The position numbers and the translations under genes were made by a program. Under the pieces are notes generated by a model, which searched no databases, was not told where the DNA came from, and was given only the letters and a program-made list of their open reading frames with translations. From the NCBI GenBank assembly GCA_024138015.1, contig JAMXBB010000012.1, positions 17,594,634-17,658,633 of the forward strand: DNA of 64,000 bases, in the 5' to 3' direction. Shown one piece after another: positions 46,680 to 59,233 of the stretch. Within the stretch, counting starts at the first letter, position 1. Each line of letters opens with the position of its first letter. The stretch comes from Lumnitzera littorea (Eukaryota; Streptophyta; Magnoliopsida; Myrtales; Combretaceae).

Positions 46680-48050
46680 CACTAACCTAGGTAGGTTTAT
46701 AAAGAGTGATAAGAAATTGGGATACCGCTCCAAGAGCATGCGATGTGATCTGACGATTTTAAGGTCAAGATGATACTCCAAGAGCATGCGATCCGAGGAT
46801 TTTAAGGTTAAGATAGCTCTCCGAAAGCATGCAATTCAAGAGTTTCATGGTCAGGTTAGTACTCTAAGAGCTAGCAAAAGACTAAAAGAAGAATTAAAGT
46901 TTAGTCGTACTCTTATAAGTTGAGGAATCAAGGTGAAACGGACAAAGCACTCCTTGAGCTGGCTAAGGCCCTAAAAGAATGAGAAAACTGGGTCATGCTC
47001 CTATGAACCGACTAGCCAAGGCAAGCGAAGCACTCCTTGAGCTGGTTAAGGCCTAAAACTAAATGAAATGGGTAAGCTCTCTTAGAGCTAGCTAAGACCC
47101 TAAAAGAATGAGAAAACTTAATCGTACCTCAATGAACTAACTAACCAAAGTAGGCGAAGCGCTCCTTAAGCTAGCTAAGGTCCTAAATTGGATGAGATGA
47201 GTAAGCGCTCTTAAAGCTCGCTAAGACCCTAAAAGAATGATTAAACTTGGTCGTGCCCTAATGAGTTGACTAACCAAGGCAGGGGAGACTAACTAAGGCG
47301 GATGAAGCACTCCTTGAGTTGGCTAAGGCCCTAAATTGGATAAAAGGGGGTAAACACTCCTAGAGCTGGCTAAGACCCTAAAACAATGAGAGAACTTAGT
47401 CGTACTCCAATGAGCTCACCAACCAAGGTGGGTGAAGCACTCCTTGAGCTAGCTAAGGCCCTAAATTGAATGAAATGGGTAAGTGCTCCTAGAGCTAACT
47501 AAAACCCTAAAAGAATGAGAAAACGTAGTTGTGCCCCAATGAGTTGAATAATCAAGGCAAGCGAAGCACTCCTTGAGCTGGCTAAAGCCCTAAACTGAAT
47601 TAAATGGGTAAGCGCTCCTACAGTTGGCTAAGACCCTAAAAGAATGAGAAAACTTAATCATGCCCCAATGAGCTGACTAATCAAGGCGGGCGAAGCGTTC
47701 CTTGAGCTAACTAAGGCCTTAAATTGGATGAGATGGGTAAGCGCTTCTTGAGCTGGCTAAGGCCCTAAAAGAACGAAAGAACTTGGCCATACCCTAATGA
47801 GTTGACTAACCAAGACAGGTGAAGCACTTTTTGAGCTGGCTAAGGCCTTAAATTGAATGAAAGGGGTAAGTGCTCTTTAAACTGGCTAAAACCCTTAAGT
47901 TGAAACCTAGTAGTGCTCTTTTGAGATGACTATCCTAGGTGAAATAAGCAAAGTAATCCTAAAGCTGGCTAAAACCCCTAAATTGAAACTTGATAATGCT
48001 CCTTTGAGCCAACTAACCTAGGCGAAAGTGTCTTTGGTAGATTAGCAACC
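46680..48050 (-). repeat. 130-bp tandem array (GAGCTGGCTAAGGCCCTAAA units)
   Basis: Successive 'cactccttgagctggct' landmarks start at 47308, 47438, 47567 and 47696, a period of 129-130 bp. Each unit consists of two related halves: one with 'taaggccctaaattggatgag' and one with 'taagaccctaaaagaatgag'. About ten units are recognisable. No reading frame is maintained. Confidence 0.85.
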
Positions 48051-48059
48051 TTACATGAA

Positions 48060-48500
48060 ATCGATGATGAGAGAAAATGCCCTTTGGGCTTGCTTGAGAG
48101 GAATTGGTAAAAGAAAGAGCCTATGGGCTTGTTAAACGGAGTTGATGATGAAAGGAAGCAACCTTTGGGCTCACCAAGAAGATTTGATGAGGGGAAGCGA
48201 CCTTTAGGCTCACCAAGAAGATTTGATGAGGAGAAGCGCCCTATGGGCTTACTTGAGAGAAATTGGTGAAAGAAAGAGCCTGACGGGCTTGCTAAGAGAA
48301 GTTGAAGATGAAAGTAAGCACCTTTTGGGCTTGCTTGAGAGAAATTAATGAAGAGAAGCGTCTTATGGGCTCATTGAAAAGGACTTGATGAAAGGAAACA
48401 CCTTATAAGCTTGCTAAAAAGAAATTGATGAAGAAAAGCACCCTATGGGCTTATTACAAGGAATCGATAAGGTAAGCGCCCTATGGGCTTGCTAAAACCC
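48060..48500 (-). repeat. GCCCTATGGGC array of element B
   Basis: About eight units of 50-60 bp with 'gatgaggagaagcgccctatgggcttgct' variants. Most cores keep a short inverted repeat (GCCCTATGGGC). Homologous to 14281-14530. Confidence 0.8.
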
Positions 48501-48960
48501 CTATGTAACAAAAGAGGGGGTAATGATTTGAAAGTTGGCTAAAAACCTTAGAAAGATAAGACAGTGCCATAAAAGGTGGCTAGAACCCTAAAAAGAATAA
48601 AAGAGGAGATACCGCTCTAAGAGCTAGCTCGAACCCTAAAAATGAAAGGCGGGATAACACCCTAAAGGTTGGCTGGAACCAATAAAAGAATAAAAGAGGG
48701 GACAGCATTATAAGAGCCGGCTGGAATCTCAAAAATGAAAGATGGGATAATGCCCTAAAGGTTAGTTGAATCCCTAAAAAGAATAGAAAAGGGGACAATG
48801 CTTTAAGAGCTAGCTTGAACCCTAAGGGAAGATGGGACAGCGCCCTAAAGGCTGGCTAGAACCCTAAAAATAATAAAAGAGTACATTAGCACTCTATAGA
48901 GCTAGCTTGAACCCTAAAAATGAAACACAAGACAATGCCCTCAAAGATGGTTGAGCTTTG
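48501..48960 (-). repeat. GCTCTAAGAGC / GCCCTAAAGGC array of element B
   Basis: Units of about 55 bp alternate between 'accgctctaagagctagct' and 'agcgccctaaaggctggct', each followed by 'gaaccctaaaaatgaaag'. This gives a 110-bp higher-order period. The minus-strand 72-codon frame at 48580-48798 is a by-product of the repeat. Confidence 0.8.
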
Positions 48961-49849
48961 GAACGTGATTTAGGGCCTTGTGTTTCTGGGGTTATTTGGG
49001 ATTTGACTCCCAACGTTTTGATTCAACTTAGCTGCCCTTACTGGGATGTGAAATATTTCTTAAGGCTTTTGTCTTACGCTCAGATCTAATTCTTTTGGCC
49101 TCTTTTTCTTTCTTTTTCTTCTTTTTTTAAATTGCTTTTCCCTATTATCTCTTACTATTCTCTCTTTTCTTTTGACCCCAAGGGTAATTGTCTCCATTGC
49201 CGAGTTTTTACCTTTTAAACGATTTAAGGCCCTAAATCCATAGATTTTCTAATGTATGGGCTCGAGTGAAATGTGTATAAGCTTGAGGTATTTGAAAAGG
49301 AAATTAGCTCTTCTTCATTTTGAAGAAAAATAATTTATTAGACATAAAACTTGTTTTTGAATTAACATTACTTAAGCAAGCATAAACCAATTTTACCTTT
49401 ATCTTCTAATCAATGACCCTTATTTCCAAATTGCCCCATTGTGAGGTGGTTCTTAATAGGGTTTAAATTTGAAAATTCTCCAAATTGGTCCAATAGGGTT
49501 AACAAAGGGCAATTGTGTTTGGGACTTGAAAGTGAATGCCTAATTTCATTTTAATTTACGTATCACATTTAAAGTAAACCTCTTTTAAGGAATGAGCCCA
49601 ACGTATCCTCACCCTTATGTCGTTTAACTCTTAAAGTGTTTCAGGTTAATGTATGGAATATAGTTTGCCTCTTGTTATTTTAAACCTTTTAAAAGTGAGT
49701 TACCAATTTCTTAAGGAGGAATATATATTTATTTGACTAAGGTGAAGATCAGCTTTGACCCCTATTTTCTCAAATTATGCCCTAGTATTTGACTTTGTGT
49801 TTTGGCTTGGTTTATGATTAGACTTAGCTTTCTAAATAGACCAGGGGTT
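48961..49849 (-). mobile_element. Element B internal spacer
   Basis: No coding sequence is seen. A CT-rich stretch lies at 49100-49180. The 49230-49470 zone matches element A (16020-16240) and element C (6300-6440). Confidence 0.6.
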
Positions 49850-50230
49850 TTTGCTTAACTTGGTTACCCTTATGGGCCAAGAATTGTGTTTGAGTTAATT
49901 GCCTTGATGGGCTGTAGTTTATGTTTGGATTGGCTACCTACCTTAGTGGCTTTTGTTTAGGTAAGTTGCTTGAATAAGCCCAAGGTTGGTTTTTAGATTG
50001 AATGCCTAGCCAAGTGGTTTGTGTTTGGGTTGAATGGCTGAATAAGCTTAAGGTTGGTGTTTAGATTAAATGGGCCAAGGGACTGCTATTTATGTTGAAT
50101 GGGCCAAGGGGCTTGTATTGGCTTCCTTAATAGGTCAAAAGGCCTTATGTGGTTTAGAAACCAAGTATTTAGGTTGGTTACATGAGTGGGTTAAAGGCTT
50201 GAGTTTATGTTGGCTCCTTGAGCCCATAAG
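49850..50230 (-). repeat. GGTTGG-type tandem array of element B
   Basis: Units contain 'aaggttggtgtttagattgaatg' and 'gggccaaggggcttgt' in variant form at about 45-60 bp spacing. It corresponds to 16290-16520 in element A. Confidence 0.7.
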
Positions 50231-50640
50231 GATTTATAGCCATTAGCAACCTTTCTTTTCATTTTTATTTTTTCAATTTTTGTTTCTTTTTCTTTTTTTT
50301 TTTCTTTCTTATTTGAGAGAGAGAAAGATAAAATTTTACTTTACAGCAAACAAGAGAATTATTTACAAATAAGGATAGTGATTTTTAAGGTTCTAGTTTA
50401 CAAGACTATGGATTTTATTTACATCTCCCTAAATGAGATAGGAATAATGGTTAGATAAATGTTTATTGAAGAATTATTTACAAAGATAAGAATGTTGAAG
50501 AATGAAGAACAATGAAATAAAGAGAACTTTATTATTTTGACAAAGATCAAAATACAAAAACAAAGGCAGAGAACTTAACATTTATTCTAAAACTTGATAT
50601 TTATTCTAGGCTTTGTGAAATGGAAAAAAACCTTACATTA

Positions 50641-50812
50641 AGTCTCGTACATGAGCCTTAAGGTCTTCTATCATCTCATAGATATCCCCAATGACCTATG
50701 CTAGAAGGGACCTTAAGGTCCGGTTGTAAGCCTTAGAACATTCAAGCTTTTCCTTCAGGTAGGCAATCTCATCTTTTAGCATCTGTTCACGAATCCTAGA
50801 GATATCTTGTAG
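50641..50812 (-). pseudogene. Coiled-coil ORF remnant of element B
   Basis: The minus-strand translation includes RIREQMLKDEIAYLKEKLEC, then NRTLRSLLA, a stop, and VIGDIYEMIEDLKAHVRDL. The heptad-like pattern and residue order match element A's remnant, including the KLEC and NR(S/T)L positions. One in-frame stop shows decay. It sits about 0.7 kb downstream of the PBS. The protein has no domain I can name. It could be the N-terminal part of gag or an extra ORF of the family. Confidence 0.55.
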
Positions 50813-51483
50813 CCTATCATTCCCTTGATTGTTTGCTTAGTTGTCTGCTATTCTAGATCTACACATTTTATAGACAAGAATCAATCATCAACACAACAAA
50901 AGAAAGTACGTAGAAATATACAGATGTTAAGATTGTTTAAGTTAATACATTACCTCTTAAGTTGCAACCTTACTATTATTTTCAAAAATTTGATTGTATT
51001 AAAACTCTTAAACGATTGGTAAGGTTGCAATTCTTAAGGGTAGTGTATTAACTCAAGCTTGAATGAGAGTATATACAATTAGGGTGGGTTCTAAAAGGTC
51101 CTTAATCTTTGTAACCTCACTTGTTTTTTAGAAAACACTTTCATTTGTCACAATGAGCTTAAGTGAGGTGGCTTAATTAAGCTCGAGTGATAGTTAAACT
51201 ACAACACTAAAAGCCTATACAATGGCCCCCTTCCTAGGGTCCTATGATAGCTTGGGTCTGATCACATCTACCCTGTATCTTTAATATAACAAATGAACCC
51301 CCCATGTCTCGACATATGTAATATGCAAAATAAATCAAAGCAAAATATACACATGAAGTTAATAACAAATACACAATTAAATATACAATTAAATAAATAA
51401 ATAAACAACTAACTAAAGAATATGGGTAGTTTGAAAAGCAATTTTGATTTTGGAAAGTTTTCAAGTGGCTAGCCCTTTTGACG

Positions 51484-51501
51484 TCCCTAGTAGAGTTGCT
51501 A
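51484..51501 (-). other. Primer-binding site (tRNA-Arg) of element B
   Basis: The plus strand reads TCCCTAGTAGAGTTGCTA, the tRNA-Arg 3' end with a few changes, three bases from the LTR. It matches the element A site except at two positions. Confidence 0.7.
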
Positions 51502-51504
51502 AGC

Positions 51505-52530
51505 TATCAAGCTTGATTTTTTCCCTCCCGATTTTTTTAATTAGTTCTTCTTTAAACCGATCAATATTATACTTTACCCGTTTAATACTGACCATCAATT
51601 AAGATTTAAAGAAAATTGAATTTTTGTTTTATATCTTGAAAACACTTTGGAATCGCCACCCAACCGGAGTCAAGAAAAAAAGTTAAGTTATAACCAATTG
51701 GGTGGATTGGTCATAACTTAACTACTAGTTTAAAAAGAAAACCAATTTTTAAAACTAAAGATCTAGATTTAGGGGCTATCATATTAAACACTAAATGGAT
51801 ACTACTATTTAACTTTCCGAATTTAAATTTACTTTTCAGATATACCCTTTTTTAGTTTCTAAACAACTAATCATATCATATGTAACTAAATTAATTAATT
51901 TGAACAAATACTTATAAAGGTGCAAAAAAATAAAACTTTTCATATTTTAAATCGTCCCATACGTATGGGTGCCTATGTACTCGCAATTCGAGATTAGACT
52001 TCCGTAGTTCATTCATGAAAACTTTAGCGGATGATTTGATTCTAACTTTTTAAAAAAGGTCAAATTTACATTTTTACTAAGTTCAATTTATTCAAGAAAA
52101 TTCTCCTAAAAAGTCCTAATCGATGTTTTATTTTTGGAAACTTTAAAATAGTCCTAATTTAGAAAGGGTTCGTTTATTTTTAGAAAACTCAATTTTTCTA
52201 AGTATCAAAATGATTTTTATTCACTAACTTATTAATTTATTTTTATTTTTATTATATTATCTTATTCATTTTATTACTTATTCAATTTATTTCTATTAAA
52301 CTAAAATAAATAAATAGACTACTCCTTTATTTTTCTTTTTCCCTTTTTGTTTTTCTTTTGTTACTTTTTTATTTTTTCTTTTTCTCATTTATTATTACAT
52401 TTACAAATAAAAAAATAAATAAAATTTAAATAAAAAAAAGAAAAAGCAACAAATCGAGTTAACTCAGATTGGCTTTGGATAAACTCAAACGGCTGAGAGG
52501 CGACTTGGATTGGCTTTGGATAAGCCCAAG
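51505..52530 (-). mobile_element. Element B 5' LTR, truncated
   Basis: It starts TATCAAGCTTG (TG decayed to TA) and aligns with the left LTR to about 52530, in the TCGGCTC repeat zone. Beyond that the sequence is unrelated, so it is truncated or interrupted. TATA box and U3 of this LTR are not seen. Confidence 0.7.
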
Positions 52531-53162
52531 GATGCTTAGGGATTTTTTTCGTTCGGTTGATTCTTATAAGGGATTTGTAGGAGTAGTTGTGTTTTTCTTT
52601 TTTGTTTTGGATATTAATGTACGAGGGTCAGGGTGTCGACCACTCAAATTGTGTAATTTTAGTGATAGTGGGCAATTCCTTTGATATTGTATGTTCTTTA
52701 TGTTTTAAGTGCTTATGCCTAATCATAGCTGTAAGTATAGAATTGTTCTTGATTTTGCTGCCACAGTGTAATATTAGGTGTAGGTTCGGGAACCTTGGTT
52801 AGAGTATTACTTGGTCTAGAGCGTTGAGCGCGTAGGGCTTAACTTTGGAAGGTCGAGCATTATAGACTTAATCTACATGCTCATCCTACGAGACCCTTTA
52901 AGTGCAGATACCTGTTGGGTACTCAAGATAGGGCTTGAGGCTTTAGTGTTAAGTCTAGGAACCAGTAAGAATGTCTAGACATCAAGGATGAGAATCAACT
53001 CAAGTTAGTCTAGTGTTTTCTTACTTGTCGATAGACAAAGGGTGAGGGCTCAAGGATAATTAAGTTAGGGTATGATAGCAAACAATAGGGCCGGCAAATG
53101 TAAGAGCTCTTTTCATTTCTTTTCTAAAAATTTTACAATGTACACTTGAGTGCTCGTATAAG
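52531..53162 (-). other. Sequence downstream of the pol fragment
   Basis: No gene is recognised. Two overlapping frames at 52469-52802 are short and start in LTR sequence. It may be 3' non-coding sequence of the element that supplied the integrase. Confidence 0.4.
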
Positions 53163-54280
53163 TTATAGAAAACGCTGCTTAAGATCATTAGCATTCCATA
53201 TCCTAGGAATAGGCCGTCCATTGGTTCCTTCTAGCCTATAGGCATTACTACCTATGTCCTCCTTAACTCATACGGGATCTTCCCAATTAGGTGATAACTT
53301 GCCTTACCCTTTTCGAGACTTGGTGGCTTTGAGCTTTCGACATACTAAGTTTTTGAATTGGAAGACTTTGTGCCTGGCCTTCTTGTTATTATACTTAGCC
53401 ATCCACTATTGGTATGTAGCTATTCTAGCTCAAATAACATCACTTACTTTATCAATGGTGTTTAGCCTTCCTTGGGGGGCAACCTTATTGATGCTAATAT
53501 CAAAGTTCTAGACCCTATTCGTCAAGAGCTCCAACTCTATAGGCAACACTACTTCTGATTAGAACGCGACGTCGAAAGGATTTTTGCTGTAGTTGTCTTG
53601 TGCATGGTCCAATACCCCCAAAGGATTGTAGGGAGTTGATTCGCCTACTAGCCCATTCTCTGTACCTTCTTTTTCAGGCTTTGCCTTGACTTACCTATTC
53701 GTTTGGGGTTGAGCAACCAAAGTGTAGCTAAGATGGATGTGATGTTTATCGTAGAATTCATGGAACCATGAACTATCAAACTGTTTGCCGTTATTTGTGA
53801 TGAAGAATATCGAACCTCGAATCTGGTGAGGATGTTTGTTAGGGCAAAGCCTTCATTTCCTTTCGTAGTAATGCTTGCAACTACTTACGCCTCTATCCAC
53901 TTTGTGAAATAATCTACTACAACTAAAATGAATTGACATACCCTGAAGGCCTTCGAAAAAGGTCTAAGGACATCAAGACCCCATTGAACGAAAGGCCTTG
54001 GACTCGTCATGGGGTGGAGCTTCAAGCTAAGTGTATGGTCAATAAGTGTATGCTTTTAGCAATTGTGGCACTTCTACACTAAGGATCTCACATCTTCCTT
54101 CATTGTTGGCTAGTAGTATTTAGGGCGAAGGGCTCGAATGTACAGAGCTTAGGCTAAAATATGGTTGCCATAGATGTCCATATGGAGTTTCTCAAGGACG
54201 TGGAGGCCTTCTTTTATTCTTAGGCAATGAAGGAGGGGCATGCTGTGTCCGCGTTGGTATAAATGAATGACGTCAGTTTG
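53163..54280 (-). pseudogene. Ty3/gypsy pol fragment: integrase, degenerate
   Basis: The minus-strand translation, with frameshifts and stops, gives the integrase domains in order. The HHCC zinc finger is visible (LHMDIYGNH, then KCHNC), followed by WGLDVL with the first catalytic Asp, then VVVDYFTKWIEA. The second catalytic motif reads ITNNGKQF, where DNG has become NNG. The Glu motif reads QTNR followed by a stop and VKA, where NGQVEA would be expected. The C-terminal part shows GKLSPNWEDPYE and YRLEGTNGRPIPRIWNA, ending at the stop near 53163. The order and motifs fit the Athila/Tat branch. Reverse transcriptase and RNase H are absent, so the fragment is 5'-truncated and dead. Confidence 0.85.
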
Positions 54281-55443
54281 GCATATCGGGTCCCTAGTAA
54301 TGAAGCTAGAAGAGTGTAGGAAATATAAGGTCGAAGCACTATAATTTACTTGCCCAATCTTCTCATCCTTACTCTCTTTATTTTTGAGTTTATTTTATTA
54401 TATATATTGTTTTCACATCACTTTAACAAAGTAATCAAAAAGGGGACAACTTTATAACATTTCAAGAAGAAGTTTTAATTTTTATAAGTAACCAAATCAC
54501 ACTCTACCTTACCCCCCCCCAAATGGTTACTTTTAGGACCTACAAAAAGTAACCAATTTAAAAAAAATTAAATGGCAAATATTATTGTTGTATAATGACG
54601 TGTTATTCAAAATATTGGGTTCAATAGAGTCTTTGGACATATAAATGTTGCTCAAAAGTAACAAAGTAGTAAAAAAAAAATATGGTACCTAACACATCGG
54701 TTGTGTAAAAAAAAAAAAGTAAAATTGAAAACTGGTTCTTCATAGAGCACCTTCCTCAAGCTAAATACCTATCCATAGGTGCAAATTATAAAGGGAGAGA
54801 GATGCTTAGCATGGTATTTGTGCCAAGCACCCCTTCATAAATATATTCTTAGTAAACATAATGATAATGCTTGCCATGTTAGATAGAACTAACTATGAAT
54901 AGACATAGGCCTTAAATGAGAGTAACTTACAAATTTAGGCCCATAAATGCCAAGCCATTTCTTTTTGTTTTTCTCTATTTGTGTTTTGATATGATTCTAG
55001 GTATAACTAAGCGGTTAAGAATGACCTTGCAAGTATGGGGCCATAGTTCAATTGTCATAAAAACCATTTCATTTTTTCAAGTTGCGTTTATTTTTAAGTT
55101 GTTTACATGGCATTTTCTCTCTCTCTTTAACTTTTTTTTTCCAATTACATTTCATCATTAAAAAATTATAATGAACTAAATAAATTCTCTTAGTAAAACA
55201 AAATCTTGATATATATATATATATATAAGGTAAATTTTATTTCCAATTGCATGGTCCTACATATGTTACTCCTTTCATGTGTTTCCCGAACAAAAGGAAA
55301 TGCCTATGGATTTGAACTATCTTTCCCATTTAGTTTTATCCCATCAAATTTAATCAATATAAACAAAGCCTTAAGGACCCTTCAACTAATAAAGAGAGTC
55401 CTCAATTAAGGCATTTTTTAGAAGCATTTAATATTATTATTAT
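54281..55443. other. Unassigned AT-rich sequence
   Basis: No gene or clear transposon end is found. It includes homopolymer runs (C9 near 54512, A9-A12 near 54670 and 54708), a (TA)n at 55208-55228 and an (ATT)n just before 55444. Frames at 54916-55161 and 55206-55409 are short and unsupported. Confidence 0.4.
54985..55065 (+). repeat. tRNA-like (SINE-like) segment
   Basis: An A-box-like TAACTAAGCGGTTAAG is followed by a B-box-like GGCCATAGTTCAATTG about 35 bp later, spaced as in tRNA-derived sequences. Confidence 0.4.
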
Positions 55444-56171
55444 TATTACGCCCCATAGGGTAGCATCATAACAATTGTATCATATAAACTATTTTAAGAT
55501 AGAAGTTGACTTCAATGTTGCAATCGTTGACTTGATTTACAAAAGGTATCCATAACTAATCTGTTTTGAAATAAATAATTCATGTGATATTAATAATTAA
55601 CTTGTGAAAATCTTTAAAACATATATTCATATCCTAAATTATCAAAGTGTTAATTACATAATTTAAAATATAGTTTACTTAGATATTTACATAGTTTAGG
55701 ACCAAAAGTTCAAAAGATGAACAACAAAAGCTTCAAAAGTCCAACATGTCTTTAGTTTCCTATCTTCACACCTCAATTTCTAACAAAAACTAACCTTGTG
55801 GTAGTTATATCGCGACATTATAGTCAGTACCTATAAAAAGATTTATAGGGATGTACCCAACCAACCGCTCAATAAATATGACAAAGATATAAGACTATAC
55901 GATAAGTACAATTAAAGTTATCGAGCAATTAATTATATCTAATGCAATAAAACAAATGTCATCACACAACATTGTCCGATTTATCATGAGATTAAAGAAA
56001 TTTCATTCGCTTTAATCCGAGTTTGAGGAGTTTTAGCGTAAATGCAACAGCTCACAATCAAACCCAAACTTATACAATAAAGACATCTCTCCTCCCATGA
56101 CTATCTTCGAACCAGTGTCTTTAACCTTATCATGATTTTCTCTCCTATTATTTAGTTCGACTAAGGGTTAA

Positions 56172-59100
56172 TGTAAACCCTACAACCAACTACTCGGGGT
56201 TTCAATTGGCTAAAGGATCTGATTAAATCTAAATTATAAGGTAAAGTTAGAAATATTAATAAAAATAATACTATAAGTTCAAATTTAAGAAAACAAACAA
56301 TAAAATAAAAGATTATAAAATTTTCAAATTTTAAGTATATAACTCATTATTTATCAAAAATGCGTAAAATGTATTCCGATAACTAACGAATCGCTAGAGA
56401 TAAATTATATATATACTAAAAATCGTAGAATGACCTAAATAATATTTAGGAATATTTATTTTCATTATATATGAATTTACATGTAGGTAGAAATACGCGT
56501 AATTACTTAAAATAAGCGAAATATGCTAAAATAATACTAAATAATTAAAGAAAATTCATAATTAATTAAAAAAAATAAAGAAAAATCTTAAAAAATAAGG
56601 AATGATCCAGATTTGGGTCGTGGAATTTGGGGAAAATAAGAAAAAAATTAGCCAATCAAATTAGAATAACATAAAAGGCAAATTGGAAGAAGATAAAGCA
56701 ATTGTCTAATCAAATTAATACACAATAATTTCCCTAAAACTCTATAAATACTCAAAAAATTTTAGAAGCTCATTTGATCAGTTTGAAACACTACAAAATT
56801 AGAGAGAGGTGAAATTGAGAGTAAATTAAGGTTTTACAAAAATTTAGCAAAAATCTGTGCAGTTAAGGTTTCTAAGGAAAACACAGACCCGATGAGCAAC
56901 TAGGAGTGGACGGCCACCACCACCACATGGTGGTCGTAGTGCCCAGGTAGGCTAACATACTGATGGCTACTGACGGTGGCCGGAGCCACCCAAACAAGTG
57001 AGTTCGATTTCTAGTCTGATTTTGTATAATTTTATAAAAAATAGTAAATATTCTTAGAAAATTATGAATTTTGTTATTATGGAATATTTTAGTATTTATT
57101 TTTTAGGAAAAATATTATTTTGATGAAAATATATCCTATGATATATGGTACTTAAGAAATCATATAAAACCGAATATGATTTGGTTTAAAAATAAATGAC
57201 CTTAGAAGTATAATTTTGAGCCCAAAATTTTTGTGTAGACTAATTAGATGATATAGAACAGTACTACAAAGCCCTTTTTTAAAAATGAATTTTTGAAAAT
57301 TTTAGATCATTTTTAGGCCTTAAAATAAGGCATAAAATGGGTAACTTATGGTTAATTAAATAATTAAATGGATAATTACTGATTCAGTGAATAATTATAT
57401 ATTTTAGGATGTTGAAATCTGATGAAGTATGATACTTGTAGCATTTAGGGTGTTGGATGTAATTATTAGGCTAATTATGTAGTAAATAAGTAATATGAAA
57501 AATAGTAAATTTTAAGTTAATTTTGTAAATTAAGGTAATTAGGTGTAAAATATGCTTTAGGATGAATTTAGACACTTTGAAATGATAATTGATGTTGGGA
57601 GATAGTAATTAAAGTGATAGAAATATTAGATGTGTATTATATACATAATAAGTGATAGTACATAATATGCAATTATTGGAAATATAATAAATAGAAGATA
57701 TTAGGATAAAAATTGATATTATATAAATAATAGGGATATATAATAAATCTGATAAAAAACTTAAATTTATGTAATTATATGAAAAATATAAAAATTTCTC
57801 ACATCAAAAGTAAATTTGATACACTAATAAAGATTTACGTATACTGGGTGGAATAAAATACTGACTAGAGGTAATTATGCTATTTAGGATATCTGAAAGT
57901 AATGTTATTTATTTCACATTATGAGTTGAAACGAGTTTCTAAGGTTCAAGTATAAAACAGTACTTAGAAATCAAACTAGAACCTAATTTAAAAATCGATG
58001 TAGAAACTAAACTCGAACCTAGCCTCGAACCCAAAATAATTGTAAAAGATTTGAGAATCTAGATAACTGGACATATTAAACCCTAAACAAAAGATAACAA
58101 TAAGCGTTATAGGATAAAACCAACCTATAATAGTTATATGAAAAACTGAAACCACATTTGTGTTATCGGTGATGGCCTGAGCGAGTCGAACCTCGCGTAA
58201 GTGAACAAGAAGTCGAGATAAGTTAATATTAATACAGTGTTGTATTTTGGAGGCTTGAAATTGTACTTGATTGTGCTTATTCTGAGTTGATGATATGATT
58301 TTTAATTTGCTACATAGCTTATATTATATGATTTGTATAAAATGATTGATCACCCTAAATTGGACCTAATCAAATATACGACTTGTAATCATAATCAGAC
58401 CTGCATGGTAGCCCATTAAGGGAAACCTAGGATTCTTCGGCCAAATATCAACCCCTTCAAAAGGGATAATACTAGATAGTATAATGGATCCCTTATTCAT
58501 CCTTAGTCGAACTAAGTAATAGGTGAGGAGGTCGCGGCAAGGGTGAAGTTAATGGTTCGAAGGTAGTCGCGGGATGAGTGGTGTCTACATTATACAAGCC
58601 TGGGTTTAGTCGTGAGCTGTTGCATTAACGACAATTCCTCAACCCAGATTAGAGCGAGCGTAATTTTTCTAATCTCACGACGGGCCGAACAACGTCGTGC
58701 GATGGCATTTGATTGAACATGCATTACACCTAATAAGTTGGTTGATAACCTTGTTTGTGTTTGTAATATAGTTTTAAGTCCTCTATCTTAACTTACTGAA
58801 CTATGGTTGCTCACATCCCTATAGACGTCATTGTAGGTACTAGCTAAGAAACGGCTTACAATTACTCTAAAGCCAGCAACTACTGGATCCTAGGGAGTAA
58901 GGAAAAACATTTAAAGAACAGATATATATTTTTAAGGTCTAAGCTCTTATTTTAGAATTTTTCATTTCTGAATAATGTATTAATTAGGAAATAGATTACG
59001 ATGAAATGTTGTAAATGTTAATTATAATAACTGAATTCTAGTGTATATATATATATTTTCTCACTTTCTTAGGTAAACAATTTATTTAAATTATGAACCG

Positions 59101-59233
59101 TTTACTTCAAAGCGGGTTAGTTATAGACGCCTTATGTAGATCGGGTCTAGGATGGCGGTTGTAAGGCCAACTTCTATCTTAGAATGGTTTACACGACGGG
59201 GCCATTACGACTCTGCCGCTTCGAGGCGTGATA
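56172..59233 (+). mobile_element. Family P solo LTR, copy 3
   Basis: It is 3062 bp, starts TGTAAACCC and ends GGCGTGATA, with a perfect TSD GTTAA (56167-56171 and 59234-59238). TATAAATA is at 56743, the leader carries GTGGACGGCCACCACC, the donor is GTGAGT at 56998 and the acceptor TTGTAG ends at 58836. It forms a subgroup with copy 4, distinct from copies 1 and 2. Confidence 0.85.
56743..56750 (+). promoter_or_regulatory. TATA box of family P copy 3
   Basis: TATAAATA, aligned with the boxes in the other P copies and about 250 bp upstream of the putative splice donor. Confidence 0.7.

Larger units (their letters stand above)
44477..52530 (-). mobile_element. Element B: Tat/Ogre-like retrotransposon, non-autonomous
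   Basis: Minus-strand element with the 3' LTR at the left, polypurine tract and hairpin, three array modules, a coiled-coil ORF remnant, a tRNA-Arg PBS and a partial 5' LTR. The internal region is 46495-51504, about 5.0 kb, with no protease, reverse transcriptase or integrase. The left TSD would be gaatg, but the right end is not found. Layout and module order match element A. Confidence 0.75.

Noticed and set aside
46680..48960. CRISPR-like array
   Set aside because: The units are degenerate tandem repeats without unique spacers, in a plant retrotransposon.
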